Shown here: piece by piece, positions 33,112 through 44,905 of the stretch
Layout: each line of letters starts with the position of its first letter
How positions within the stretch are numbered: position 1 is the stretch's first letter
Assembly (NCBI RefSeq): GCF_937616625.2
Contig: NC_065570.1
Span: forward strand, 10,798,001-10,862,000
Direction of reading: 5' to 3'
Origin: Mercurialis annua
Lineage: Eukaryota; Streptophyta; Magnoliopsida; Malpighiales; Euphorbiaceae
Length of the DNA: 64,000 nt
Notes under the pieces: model-generated
What the model saw: only the letters and a program-made list of their open reading frames with translations
Databases searched by the model: none
Told to the model about the DNA's origin: nothing
Made by a program: the position numbers and the translations under genes

Positions 33112-35982
33112 TTAAGCCCATTTGGCCAAGAGAGACATGCAGCCAGCTCCAAGAAGAAGAGAAATATTAACACCAAATTGAAGTTTTAAACTGGATTGAA
33201 CTTTAGGGTTCATGAAATCAGCAGCAAGAAGATCTACCAAAGCCATGTACACTAAAATTCCAGCTGCTGCTGAGTTAAAAACTCCCTGAACAATTAGGGC
33301 AGTTGGGCTATTCTCATTGTATACATTTGTTATGCCAATGCCTATTCCAATCCCCACTGGTGTTGTCAATGAGAAAAATAATGCCATTATTGCTGTTGCT
33401 CTTGCCTTGAACTTGGCCTGTACACCAAAATATAAAAATAATAATAATTTAGTCAACTAAAACGATAATAGTAAATGAATTCAAAAAATGCTTAAAATTT
33501 AAGAAACCCATTTAAATGTTGAGTTAAACATGCATTAGGAATATGTATATGTAAAACAGTAAAAGCATGATCTTAGCATAAATGGAAGTAATTAAAAGTT
33601 AAAGAGCTGAAAATTTATACTCCATATAATAACTTCGAAAAGAGGATGAATAAAGATCAGTGGCCTAGCTGCCTTAATTATTAGAGGGACTATTGCCTGA
33701 TCAATATTTTTACCGTTACCGCACTTTTAATGGTTAACCAATTATACAAAGTTATCAAAAATTACATAGCTATTGTTTTTTTTTTTTTTTAAAGATTATC
33801 AAACTATAAAACCGTTATCGAATTATACTTAATAACTAATTAAGCTAATTAAATGTAAGAATATAGTAGTATTTTTAATCAAGTTAACTAGAGGAGTTCC
33901 ACTTACCTAGGTTTAGTTAGGAAAGTCACTTCCCTAATTAAAGGGAAGTCAAATTGCTAACTTCCCGGATAGTAACACGTATAAGTTGAATCAAGTAAGA
34001 AAATTTTGCTACTTTCCGCGAAGTTGGACTTTCTTTACTCACTTATCCCAAAAAATTACTACTCCCTCCGTCCCAATAGAGTTGTCCACTTTGCCTTTAT
34101 CACACAGTTTAAGAAAAGCAATTATTATTTATTGGGTTTTGTAAAATTTTCCTTACTTTTCTTGTCATACCCCTATTTAATATAGAGTTCACTTGCAATT
34201 TACTTTTAATTTATTCATTAGTGGATTTTAAATAAGGTTAATATAGGAAAATTGAGTGTAAAAGATAGTTACTTTTTGAAAGTGGACAAGAGTTTTGGGA
34301 CAAATTTTTTTCTCAAAGTGGACAACTCTATTGGGACGGAGGGAGTATTAGTTTTGAAATTCAGACACAAAGTTTGACATTTAAGAGTAGAAAATTAATA
34401 ATTGTAGGAATAATATTTGTCATAGAATAAAATGAAATAGAAAGTCTTATTATTAGGCATGTCATGTATAGAGATGAGATATTGAAAACTGGTAACCTGA
34501 AAAATGCAGCCACCAAGTCCCATCCCCTCAAAGAACTGATGAAAAGTCAATGCAGCAAGCAGTGGCTTTATTGTCTTTGGACTTTCGGATGCACCTAAAG
34601 AAATTCCTATTATTACTGAGTGCACCACGATCCCCAGCTCCAAAACCTATATTCACATTACACTGAGTCAAGCAACAATCAAATTTTATAAATTTACAAA
34701 CAAAACAAAACAAAAAAGACTTGATAATGCAAAATTTCCAGAAAAGATTGAACTATGATTATATAAATATGGGGTTAGTTTTTTTTGGCAGTCACTGAGC
34801 TATATACTTTTAATAAAACGGTTTCGAACTTTTATTTTTAACCTTTTGATAACCAATCTAATATGTTTTAAAAATAAGAGGTTACTCTCTTATTTCAGGT
34901 TGGTTTTTCTTATATGGAGAGGTTATCCGATCATTTCAGATCAATTTTAACTTATTTGGGAGGTTACTGTGTGCCACAGCGGGTAACAAGCCGACAACTA
35001 CTCAAGCGAAACCGGTATGAAATGGACGAAAACCTTCCGTTTCTAAAAAATATTAATTGGGTACTCGGAATGTTACAAATGAAATATAGGTAACTTTTTG
35101 TTTAAAGGACATAGTTTGGTAACGGCAAAATTTGTTAACCTTATTTTCTGTTTGGAGTAGTGGTGATCGATCAAAATGAGTTGAAATAAAAAGTTCCATA
35201 TATAATAGAACTTCTGCAATGAAATTCTGATGTAACTATGCACAAAACAATCATGAAGTTCTAACTATATAAATAAATATAACAAACATCCGATACAAAG
35301 TTTAGACCTACGGAAAAATGAATTGATTGACTATTGAGTGCAACTACGTAAACAAGAAAAGAAAAGAAATTGTCCAAACCTGAGAAATAACTCGATGTCG
35401 AAGAAGCTCTGATGCACCAGACTTGTCACCTAAAACTGTACCATGAGAATGTCCATGAGTTGCATGAGTATGAACATGAACCTCTCCTCCAACCTTCTCT
35501 TCGTCTCCACTAGTCACTACAGTGGATAAAGATTTTTTACTTATACCCGATTTGCTAAAATACGACGTAGCACAAGTATCGACCATCAAAGTTCCAATGG
35601 CGGACACCATTGCTATAAACCCGGAAAACGGGAACTTTCCCCAAGGATTTTCATCAAGACACGGAGAAGACAAATCATCGAAAGCATCCGGAAGTATATG
35701 CACGAACCCCGTTGCCAAAATTACACCAGCCGCGAATGACTTGATTATAAAGAAAATATTCTTTTCGGGGCTTAAAGCCGGAACAACTTTTCCTAGCATT
35801 GGGAGACAAACACCAACTGCACCGGCAACAAGAATTGCAGCTATAGCTCCAAGTTTATATTTAAGAGCTGTGGATTTATCTATGTCTTCTAAATCTTCAG
35901 CATCACATGTACATTCACCATGAACAAGAGATGGTAATATAATTAGAAGAAAACAGAAGAAAAAACTTAGAAATCTGTTCAT
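33112..35982 (-). CDS. ZIP family (IRT-type) metal transporter, copy 2, 352 aa
   Basis: Inferred exons on the minus strand are 35982-35380, 34646-34497 and 33417-33112, phase 0 with GT-AG introns, giving 201+50+101 = 352 residues. The layout matches copy 1: signal peptide, ECTCDAEDL, helices 1-3, a His-rich loop ([13 protein letters not shown]), helix 4 [12 protein letters not shown], helix 5 [12 protein letters not shown], helix 6 [12 protein letters not shown], and the SLLAKWA end. Exon 2 and exon 3 lengths are identical to copy 1; exon 1 is five codons longer, mainly in the loop. All metal-site residues I can see are kept, so a working divalent metal importer is likely. Introns have grown: intron 1 carries a foldback repeat and intron 2 a Stowaway MITE. 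Confidence 0.94.
34062..34345. mobile_element. Stowaway MITE (Tc1/mariner), 284 bp, TA TSD, in ZIP copy 2 intron 2
   Basis: The terminal inverted repeats CTCCCTCCGTCCCAATAGAG / CTCCCTCCGTCCCAATAGAG carry the classic Stowaway CTCCCTCCGT end. They are bounded by TA (34060-34061 and 34346-34347). The arms extend through TTGTCCACTTT. Confidence 0.93.
34775..35140. repeat. Foldback repeat in ZIP copy 2 intron 1
   Basis: This sequence is rich in GGTAACC/GGTTAC phrases with opposed orientation on its two sides (for example GTCACTGAGCTATAT and GGACATAGTTTGGTAAC). It resembles the element in WD40 intron 5. Ends unresolved. Confidence 0.45.
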
Positions 35983-36440
35983 GACTAAGAAAATACGAAG
36001 AGTAGTGTATATGAAATGGGTGGTATGATATTTTTCTATTTATAGAAGAGATTATTTAAGTAATTTGATTAACTAATACAAATTCATTATATATGGACCG
36101 TTCTTGATTTAAAATGGCTACATAATTGTCATTCGGTTATCACCAAAAGGTGTTCTTATCTTATATGGAATTTTATATTAGGGCTAATGATGAGGAAATA
36201 ATGAAGTCATGCTATTTAATTTTTGAATCAGAACAGAAAATCACGTATTTTTTTAAAATTTAATTGACAATTGACAACTAATTATCTGATAAGATCAAGA
36301 AACTACTATCAGTAACAATAAAATAAGATGAATATGTGTCGTCAGAATGTCGACACTTACACAAAACTCAGGAATTTAAGGCATTCACATCAAGGGAGAT
36401 TAAGAGATGGAGTAGAAGTCAACCTAAAAATGTCGTTATT
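35983..36440 (-). promoter_or_regulatory. ZIP copy 2 promoter with TATA box
   Basis: CTATAAATAG on the minus strand (36036-36045) lies about 55 bp upstream of the ATG, a good TATA box. Blocks at 36140-36210 and 36350-36430 are conserved with copies 1 and 3. The G-box of copy 1 is changed here (CACATC). Confidence 0.6.
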
Positions 36441-36564
36441 ATTTGAAATAAGTTAGCTAGAAACAGTAGCAGGCACATTGCACACATTTATCTGTTTTAT
36501 TTTATATATACATATAAACAGACTTTTCAAGGTTTCCTTCGGGAGGAAAAAGTGCAGTTTGCAG

Positions 36565-36760
36565 CAGTGTTTTAATAATTCGGCCGAACCGACCGGTGTA
36601 ACAAGTTCGACTGTAAGTCGGAGGTCAGTTTGGTTTTAACTCCTCGTAAAAACTGAAAAGATCGTTCAACGAAAAGATCGTTCAACCACTTTGAACTAGA
36701 AAAACCGTAAAAAAATTATAAACCATTATTGAACCGATTGAAAATTAAAACTGGCCAATC
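36565..36760. mobile_element. hAT-like ACCGGTT-rich element fragment
   Basis: It starts CAGTGTTTTAATAATTCGG, with the CAGTG start typical of hAT ends, followed by CCGAACCGACCGG and other CCGGTT-type phrases. It resembles the element at 63401-63693. The right end is not defined. Confidence 0.5.
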
Positions 36761-36989
36761 TTCATAAAATGTAGCAAATTCATGGTGGATGAAATTGTTT
36801 ATGAATAGATTTTAGTCCATGTAAATCATACATGTAAAAAATAATCCTCTCAAATATATACTCACTAGTCGTAAGCCCGTGCATTTGCACGAAATCTAAT
36901 TAATAATTATATTTTAAAAATAAATTTATAAAAATAATGGCTGGAATTTAACATCTTAAAATTTATGAAACGATAAATGAATATTTTGT

Positions 36990-37330
36990 TCAATTTGAAA
37001 AACTAATGGGAATTACCTATTAATAAATTTAAAAATAAAAATAAATAAGTGTTTTATTTAAATTTAAATTTCATGAAAATGCTTATTATTAGTATTTTAT
37101 TCAAGTTGAAACACTAATGAGAATTATCTATTAATAACAACTATTCAATTTGAAAAACTAATAAAAAATACCTATCAATAATATTATTTTTTTTAAATTA
37201 AATAAGTCTTTTATTTAAATTTTATGAAAATGCTTACCATTAGTATTATATTCAAGCTGGAATACTAATGTGAATTGTCTATTAATAACAACTTTTAAAT
37301 ATTAAATAAGTGTTCATGAAAGTGCTTCTT
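36990..37330. repeat. Imperfect subrepeats inside the Helitron
   Basis: The phrase ACTAATGRGAATTAYCTATTAATAA occurs about four times, at roughly 37002, 37112, 37157 and 37265, alternating with ATAAGTGTTTTATTTAAATT-type segments. Copies are diverged. Confidence 0.6.
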
Positions 37331-37941
37331 TGATTTTAAAGAGACAATTTTTGATGAATAATAATAATTCAATACATAATCAATAATCTGTAGTATTTAT
37401 TGATAAAAATCAACTTGTGCATCTATGAATGTTTTTATTATCAAATGTAAGATATATATATTGATAAAAATTATCAAAATCAACTATTATAAAATTTAAA
37501 AATTAAATTAAAACTTAGCTACTGATCGATTGAAAACAGAATAATATAATAGAAAGTAAGGATAAAATTTGACATCGTCAATATTTGATAAATTCGAGTT
37601 TTGAAATTTTTCCAAGCACTATTTGTATCTTTAGAATTATGTTGTCACGTGTTTTATTTCCAATACACTGTTTACCTATGAAATTTACCTCAAATATATA
37701 GATACAGACGAAAAAAAATGGATAAAAATAAGAATTAATTAAAAAAACTTTCTAATGCCAGCAACAAATGTTTATTCATCTAGGTTTTAAAAATTAAATT
37801 AATATGTATGCAAATATAAATAATAAGCTATCATACTCTAAAAAGAAAAGAAACTGCTCCAATGATGCAAGAAAATAGAAACATGTCTATCATAAGAAAC
37901 ATGTCTATTATATCAAAAAGGTTTATGACGTATTTAATTAA

Positions 37942-38325
37942 GGCTTAATTACTTAAAAACCACCCACCTTGAATTTTTTTTTCGTTTATACCCTGACTTA
38001 GGAAAAACTTCATTTATACCCTGACGTATGTGTTTATGTTTCACCTCTATCCCGAGGCATTAAATTAACCTCTTTTCATTTAAAAAAAAGGTTTAAAATA
38101 GTCCTTTATTTAGAGAAAAATTCATTTCTAATTAAACTCTAATTAGCTTAGGTTAAAAATGAAGAACTATTTTAAACTTTTTTTTAATGAAAAGAGGTTA
38201 ATTTAGTGTCTCGGGGTACAGGTGAAACATAATATACATACGTCAGGGTATAAATGAATTTTTTTCTAAATCAGGGTATAAACAAAAAAAAAGTTCAAGG
38301 TGAGTGGTTTTTAAGTAATTAACCC
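37942..38325. mobile_element. Mutator-like MITE, 384 bp, exact 9 bp TSD, nested in Helitron
   Basis: The ends GGCTTAATTACTTAAAAACC and GGGTTAATTACTTAAAAACC are inverted repeats. The TSD is TTTAATTAA (37933-37941 and 38326-38334). Inner arms contain TTTATACCCTGA in both orientations. It inserted after the Helitron. Confidence 0.88.
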
Positions 38326-39629
38326 TTTAATTAACAGTAATGCATGAAATTACCTTTTACAGCTATTCTCTCTTGATCCTTGCTCGGTGATGTTTGATTT
38401 CTTTTAAATCACCCGTTGTTATTCAGGTTTTGTGTTTCTTTTAGGTTTATGAATTGGACTTAAATTAGGAAGTTTAAATGATTATTAAATACATATTTAA
38501 ATTAATTAATTAAACTGTAAAATAGACAGTTTAAAAAATTGGGACTACCACAATGAAATTTTGTATACAAAATTTGTTATAAACGTTGTGTCTAGTCGAC
38601 AAATATAAGAATATCCGAGTGTTTCGCGAGTATACCTCTCAATTTTCCAACAAATCATTCATATAATTTAAAATTGTCCAACACTGAATCTTAAAAATCT
38701 TCAACCGATGAAGGACCTTAGCTTAAGCAATAAATATCATCCTAATGAAAAATGCAATTACACAAAGATGTATGTCATGAAGTGGCATATATGCCGGCAA
38801 AGAATGCACATAAACACAAAATTTACTTATTTACAACCAATAACTATTTATTTGAATTCAAAATAATTAAATCCCCAAGAAAGATTAAGGAATTGAATTC
38901 AAAATATGATGTACATCAAGAACAACGAAAAAAGAGTCTATAAATGCATCAACCAATAAAACTTCAAGTATTTTTATTTTAAGAATAATTTTTAAGTAAA
39001 AAATTCACTAAGCATCTTCGGAAAAAAAAAACCTTGATTGCTACGTTTTACTATTTTAATTAACATAAACATGTATTATATTGTTTATTGTCAAATCAAA
39101 ATCACCAGCCCTAATCACTGCCTCCACCGCCAAAGCCAAATCATAACAACCATCCTCCATCATTATATATCACCACAATCAAACACAAATCCAAAGAAAA
39201 CACGCTTAGCAGATTTTGAAATTTTATAGAACTGACAATAATAAGTTGCATATAAAATAAATGAAAACCATAAATTCAATTAATTGCGGGAGATAAACAA
39301 TATAATCACTGTCATATAAACAAATTGATTGCAAAAAATGGTAAAGGACTTCGATCACAAAAAAAACCATAATTGAAAAGAGAACAATATAGACATGTTA
39401 CCATGCATCAATCAGCTTCTTATGTTAATTAAGATACACCTTCAAAAAAGAATTTTATTTCTTGGTTTTGAGTTTACATTTTTCTCGGTAGAATAATTAA
39501 TATATGAAGATTATTGGTATATGTTTGAGAATTAATGAAAAAAGTATTGAGCTGGTAAAAATTAACTTAATTAAAATAAGTGTTTTAAAAAAGATGGAAA
39601 TCTCATCAAAATAAGTGTTTTAGAGAAAG

Positions 39630-39735
39630 TGGGAACTAATGAGAAAATTCGATTTATTGAGAATTAATGAGAAAATTCTATTTGTTGAGAATTAATGAGA
39701 AAATTCTATTTGGTGAGAATCAATGAGAGGCCTCC
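39630..39735. repeat. Tandem repeat of about 30 bp near the Helitron 5' end
   Basis: About 3.5 copies of AATTAATGAGAAAATTCTAT followed by TTGTTGAG are arranged head to tail. The related 5' end at 29976 lacks the expansion. Confidence 0.75.
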
Positions 39736-39766
39736 GTTGGTCCTCTCAATTATATAAGTATATAGA

Positions 39767-41183
39767 TTTTTTGTGTTATTTCAAGTGCTTATTAGTATTG
39801 AAAGTAAAATAGTTATAGTACCCTTATATAAGGGTAGTATAGTTTTTTCCTTTTATAGTTTAGTTTAACTTATATAAAAACTTATTTTGTTTTAGAGTTT
39901 AACGCTCCATATGCTAATACTAGCCTCCACCTTTGTATCTCTTTATTTTTTCTACCAAATTAATGGAATATGAATTCTATCATTAAATTTATCAGAGAGG
40001 CCCGGGGGGTGCCAATTTTGCTTAGATTTTTGACAACCTAGTAGTTTTGTACTGGAAACGGAATCACCATCTAGCAATACTAGGAATACTTTTTCTACGA
40101 CTGAATGTTCCTCTGCTTATGGATACATAAAATATTGTGCATCAGACCAAAAGATTAGGGTTCATGGACACATTTAACTCTACAATTTTCCAGATTATTA
40201 ATTTTATTGATTTATGAATATACCACAGATAAATATGGTCAGACAAGCAATAATAGACAATCATCTCATCTCATAATCATATATCAAAATAACTAAAAAT
40301 GCTGAAAAATAAATGACTAGTTAGAAATAAATGGAGATAATGTTAAAAGACATTATACTGTAAATTGGAATATGAGTCGATATGACTGACATGACAAGTA
40401 AGAAATAAGTATTTTTAGACAAAAGTCTAACCCTAAAATTTCTAACACATGACAAACAAAGATTAATTTCATTCGATTTTCATGCATAAAATCTAAACCG
40501 GATATAAAACTGAGATTTTTTAACTATTTATCATCTTGAATACCTATATGACCACTGATTATTGTTTTATGGCAGCTCTAGAGTTTCTAGGTAATTAATT
40601 GTTATGAAGCTAATTTAAGACGATTATCTTAATTAACTTGTTAATTTTGGATTTGCATACATTAAATGTAGTAAAAAGCATTAACATACTCAATACAACA
40701 GTCCAAACATACACGATTATAGATATTTTGAACTTTTGAGGTGTCTGTTTTCTGTAGTCTTTAATTATAGACAAAATAGCTGACGTAATTACAAAAATAA
40801 CATTATGGACGTTCATAAAATTACACAAGTTGTATTTAGAGTCGGATCTGAGTCTAAAATGCAAAAATAGAATCTAGACGGTGAGTTGCGCGCTAGCATG
40901 ACGCTAACTTGACTTGTCGGCGGTAGATTGTTGGATTTACGCCATGGATTCTAGAGTTTCTGGATCACAGCGCCAATTCAACCATCAATGCCACTAGAAG
41001 CCTTCGAGATTAAATATTTTCACTCAATTTTACATGGAAAAAATGTCAAAAAAAGCAAAAGTAAGCATTTCTAATTTATCTAACATTAATAAACAACATA
41101 AGACAAGCTAAATCTGGTAGAAAGAACGCATCAAAAGGAAGACTTATTGGAAATCATGGTATATGTGCACAAAAAAATTAAAA
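39767..41183. other. Intergenic AT-rich region, no gene seen
   Basis: Nothing recognisable. A less AT-rich patch near 40880-41000 has no frame of note. Confidence 0.55.
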
Positions 41184-41330
41184 GTCTAATTACTTGAAAA
41201 CTATCCACGCTGAATTTGTTTTTCATTTATATCCAGACATAAAAAAAAATGTTATACCTTTTTTATTTTCATGTTTCACCTCTACTTTAAAATTTAATTA
41301 TTTTACAATTTAATTAATCTAAAGATGAAA
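41184..41330. repeat. Half-element related to the 37942 MITE
   Basis: GTCTAATTACTTGAAAACTATCCAC and the TTTTTCATTTATATCC phrase match the left side of the 37942-38325 MITE. The matching right terminus is missing. Confidence 0.45.
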
Positions 41331-41490
41331 CCATTACAAACAACTAAATAAAAGAGGGTATGTCATATTTGTTTTATTTGAAAAAATATAAACAAATCTT
41401 TCAACTTTAAAACTTTCAAATAAGTCCTAATAACCTTCTCAAATATGGAGAAGGAGTGAAAAACTCCTTCTCCGGTGAGCCGCAACCTAT

Positions 41491-41774
41491 CAATTGCAAA
41501 TTTTAGCGTAATTTGTAATTACAACATAAACTTTTAAATTTGACAAAATCAGGCACCAACATTCACTCTTTAGCAAATCAAAGCACCGTTTATTTTCTAA
41601 TTTGTCAGCCTATGTGACAATTCCAGCTTCCAAATCAATAAATTTGTATCTAAAAATGAACGGTGTTCTGATTTTCCAAAAAGTGAATGTTGGTACCCGA
41701 ATTCGCCAATTTTAAAGTTCATGATCTAATTTTAAATCATGTTAAAGTTCGTGATTTAATTTGCAGTTAATTCT
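41491..41774. mobile_element. MITE copy (GGGTTAATTGC family), decayed
   Basis: CAATTGCAAATTTTAGCGTA and TTTGTAATTACAAC on the left, and TTCGTGATTTAATTTGCAGT on the right, are family phrases. Termini are worn and no TSD is called. Confidence 0.65.
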
Positions 41775-41809
41775 TTTGTCAAATATATAATATTTTTAAA
41801 TTGAGTAAA

Positions 41810-42139
41810 GGGTCAACGCACCCCTGAATTTGTGATACATGGTCATTTAACTCAGTTTTTACTTGTTTGAACAATTAAAGCCAAAACTCTTCATTTTTGT
41901 GTCAGATAACCCCATAATTGTATTTTAAAAACGCATAAAATACAAATCGAAGATGAGGAATACGAAATAGAAATTAAAAAGTTTCCTAATTGTTGTGATA
42001 AAATTATCATAAACTTATTTTTTGCAATAAATTATGGGGTTATCTGACCAAAAATGAAGAGTTTTGGGGTTAGTTGCTCAAACAAGTTAAAACTTGATTA
42101 AATGATCCTGTGTCATAAATTTAGGAAGCGCGTTCACTC
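41810..42139. mobile_element. Foldback MITE, 330 bp
   Basis: The left end GGGTCAACGCACCCCTGAAT is inverted on the right (GAGTGAACGCGCTTCCTAAA), and inner arms share GGGGTTATCTGA and AACTCTTCATTTTT. No clean TSD. Confidence 0.7.
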
Positions 42140-42166
42140 TTCTTTTTTTTAAATTAGTGCTATATT

Positions 42167-42387
42167 AACCCCAAGGCATAGGTGAGTAAGTAAGGCTCTC
42201 TCTTGCCTTAAGTGAGGTCGCGGGTTCGAACCTTACTCATGTATGTAGTCGCTTAAAATTTGGGGCAGAGTTTCACTTCCAGCAAGGGACCTATCTGACT
42301 CGCGTGAGAATTTAGTCTGAATGTGTAAAGTTTAAATGTGTAGTTTCATAGTTGAAATCCGTTCAAGACACTTCATAGTCAAAAAAA
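42167..42387 (+). mobile_element. tRNA-derived SINE, 221 bp, exact 16 bp TSD
   Basis: A B box (GGGTTCGAACC, about 42223-42233) lies near the 5' end and a body with TTTGGGGCAGAGTTTCACTT precedes a poly(A). The flanks AAATTAGTGCTATATT (42151-42166 and 42388-42403) are identical. This is a different and longer family than the mini-SINE; it resembles Au-type plant SINEs by layout. Confidence 0.88.
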
Positions 42388-42514
42388 AAATTAGTGCTAT
42401 ATTTATCACCATTTTTTTGTCCTTTTTTAAATATACTATCAATCGATTTGGAGTTACAGTGTAATGTGATATACGCCACGTAAGATTTATATTATGCGTA
42501 TAGACGAATATTAT

Positions 42515-42808
42515 GGGTTAATTCCATATAAAATTACCACCTTTTATTTTTTTGCAAATCTATCACGAATGTGAAAATTCGGTGACAACCAAAATCAACA
42601 AGAAAAGAGTAATATGAATGTATTTTGTGTGTTAATAGGGCATTAGTCAAATTAAAATATTTATTTGAAAGGAAAAAGACATCAAATTTTACTCATCAAT
42701 GATAAATTTGCAAAAAAATGAAAGGTGGTGATTTTATTTGACACTTTTTAAGAACGTGATTAAAATGAAAAAACGTATAAAGTTGGTGATTTTATATGAA
42801 ATTAACCC
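42515..42808. mobile_element. Foldback MITE, 294 bp
   Basis: Ends GGGTTAATTCCATATAAAAT and GGGTTAATTTCATATAAAAT (right, inverted) are near-perfect repeats continuing through CACC. Flanks do not form a convincing TSD. Confidence 0.78.
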
Positions 42809-43614
42809 TTACTGCATTATATCAGATTCAAATTGATTATCGGTATATTTAAAAAAGGTCGAAAAGATGATTGTAAATATGATATAATTTTAAAAACGTA
42901 ACACATTAAATAAACGGACTAAAATTATGGGCAGATATCAACAATTTTGCAATTATATAATTTAGAGAATATTCAATAAAATAATAATAAAAATATAGTC
43001 AACCAGACTGATTATTACTATACTAGTTTATTTTTAAGCTTTCAAACAATTAAAATAGAATAAAAACCCAATAAATGAGTAAAAAAAAGATAGAAACACA
43101 GAATATATATTAATAAATCTGTGCGAGTTCAATAAGTCTTCTTTTAGTGAGTGAGGCGTATTATCTGATTGACATCGACATAATGCAAACAAAAATATCC
43201 CAAAAAGAGATTCTTCTATTCCATCATTGAAAATTCATGCAGTTTATTTTTCTTGTTTACATCAGTTCAAAATATTCACACAAAAGAAGGAAAAAAATCA
43301 AACTAACTTATTTATAATCTGATAAACATGAATCAGAAAATAAATAAATAAAAAAACTAAGCCCATTTGGCCAAGAGAGACATGCAGCCAGCTCCAAGAA
43401 GAAGAGAAATATTAACACCAAGTTGAAGTTTAGAACTGGCTTGAACTTTAGGGTTCATGAAATCAGCAGCAAGAAGATCTACCAAAGCCATGTACACTAA
43501 AATCCCAGCTGCTGCTGAATTAAAAACTCCTTCAACAATTAGGGCATATAGCTATATCATAAGTTCCAAATATCGACGGCTAAATGAAGTAAGTTAATAA
43601 TGCCATTTAATCAA

Positions 43615-43987
43615 GGTTAATCGTTAAAAAATTTCCCACTTTTTCGAATTTTTCATTTATATATAACATTGTCAATTTTACTCTATTTCTCAATTTTCAC
43701 TTTCTATTTTTTGGAATCAGAGGTATTTTCATTTGGAAGAAAGTCTAAATATGTCTTTCATATTTAACATAGTCTTGATTTTTTATTATTTTTAAAACAT
43801 TTAGATTTATTTAAATTACGTGTCAAATGAAGGATATATTGAAAAAAAAAAATCAAGTGAAAAACTACAATTTAGAAAATGGGTTTAAACTGAAAATTGA
43901 AAAATAAGATAAAACTACTAGTTTTATAAGTTTGAGATATAAATGAAAAAAAGTTAAAAAAGGTATAGTACTTTCAAATGATTAAGC
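43615..43987. mobile_element. Foldback MITE in ZIP copy 3 intron 2, 373 bp
   Basis: Ends GGTTAATCGTTAAAAAAT and GCTTAATCATTTGAAAGT (right, inverted) pair, and inner arms share TTTTTCATTTATAT. It lies about 70 bp from the exon 3 breakpoint. TSD not evident. Confidence 0.65.
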
Positions 43988-44584
43988 TTGTAATAAACTC
44001 AAAAATAATCCACAGCTAAAAGCAGAGAAAAATAATTTTATATTAACATATAAAAGAACTCTTGAAATGTCGACATCTAAGAGTAGAAAATTAATAATTT
44101 TAAAATATCTATTGTGATCAGAAGAATTGATATTTCCGTATAATAAACTCGAAACTAAGAGTAGAACATTAATAATTTTATAATTTATATTATCATATGA
44201 CAATAAGTTCAAAAGGTCAGAGAGTTAAGTGAATAAAATTATTATTTTAGGGATGTAATAAAATAGAAAGTCTTATAGCTACGTTATGTATAGAGATAAG
44301 ATATTGTTGATAAACTAATTTACCTGAAAAATGCAGCCACCAAGTCCCATACCCTCAAAGAACTGATGAAAAGTCAATGCAGCAAGCAACGGCCTTATTG
44401 TTTTTGGACTCTCAGATGCTCCTAATGAAATTCCTATTATTACTGAGTGCACCACGATCCCCAACTCCAAAACCTATATTTATAGTTCATCCAAATAAAA
44501 TCAGCTTTTATAAGTGAATATATTACATTTACAAAAAAAAAAAAAACAATAATTAGATAAAGCAAACTTTGTGAAGTTTGGCCT

Positions 44585-44905
44585 GTAAATTATTTATTGT
44601 TTAAATATTTTTATGGTTATTGATTGTAAGATTTTTAAGAAACGGTAACCGAATTATATATATATAAACATTACAAAAGAGTTACAGGACTTTAGCTTTT
44701 TTTATAAAACAATTATCCAATTATAAAAAGTTACAAAATATTTTTAAAGCTTTTCTACAAAACGATTCCAACTTGCTTTTTGATTATACATGTTTATCTT
44801 GTTCACAACTATAATTCGGTTCCGTTTTGTAAAAAAAAAAAATTCGGTAATCGTTTTATAATTTAGTAACCACATTGAGCCGGATCACTAACTAATATTA
44901 ATCGA
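44585..44905. repeat. Foldback repeat in ZIP copy 3 intron 1
   Basis: Opposed GGTAACCGAATTATA and TTCGGTAATCGTTTTATAAT phrases mark it as kin of the repeats in WD40 intron 5 and ZIP copy 2 intron 1. Ends unresolved. Confidence 0.5.

Larger units (their letters stand above)
36865..39766 (-). mobile_element. Non-autonomous Helitron, 2902 bp, both ends resolved
   Basis: Read on the minus strand, the 5' end is TCTATATACTTATATAATTG at 39766, preceded by host A. The 3' end is a hairpin (CGTGCA-AA-TGCACG, 36878-36891), a 9 nt spacer and the terminal CTAG (36865-36868), followed by host T. TC...hairpin-CTRR between A and T is the Helitron signature. No Rep/helicase is encoded. It contains a nested MITE (37942-38325), a tandem 30 bp repeat near the 5' end, and subrepeats at 36990-37330. 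Confidence 0.85.

Noticed and set aside
38752..38943. 63-codon frame in the Helitron as a captured gene
   Set aside because: No domain, AT-driven composition and no splice context.
41184..41480. A complete MITE next to the 41491 copy
   Set aside because: Only a left half related to the 37942 element is seen; no matching right terminus or TSD.
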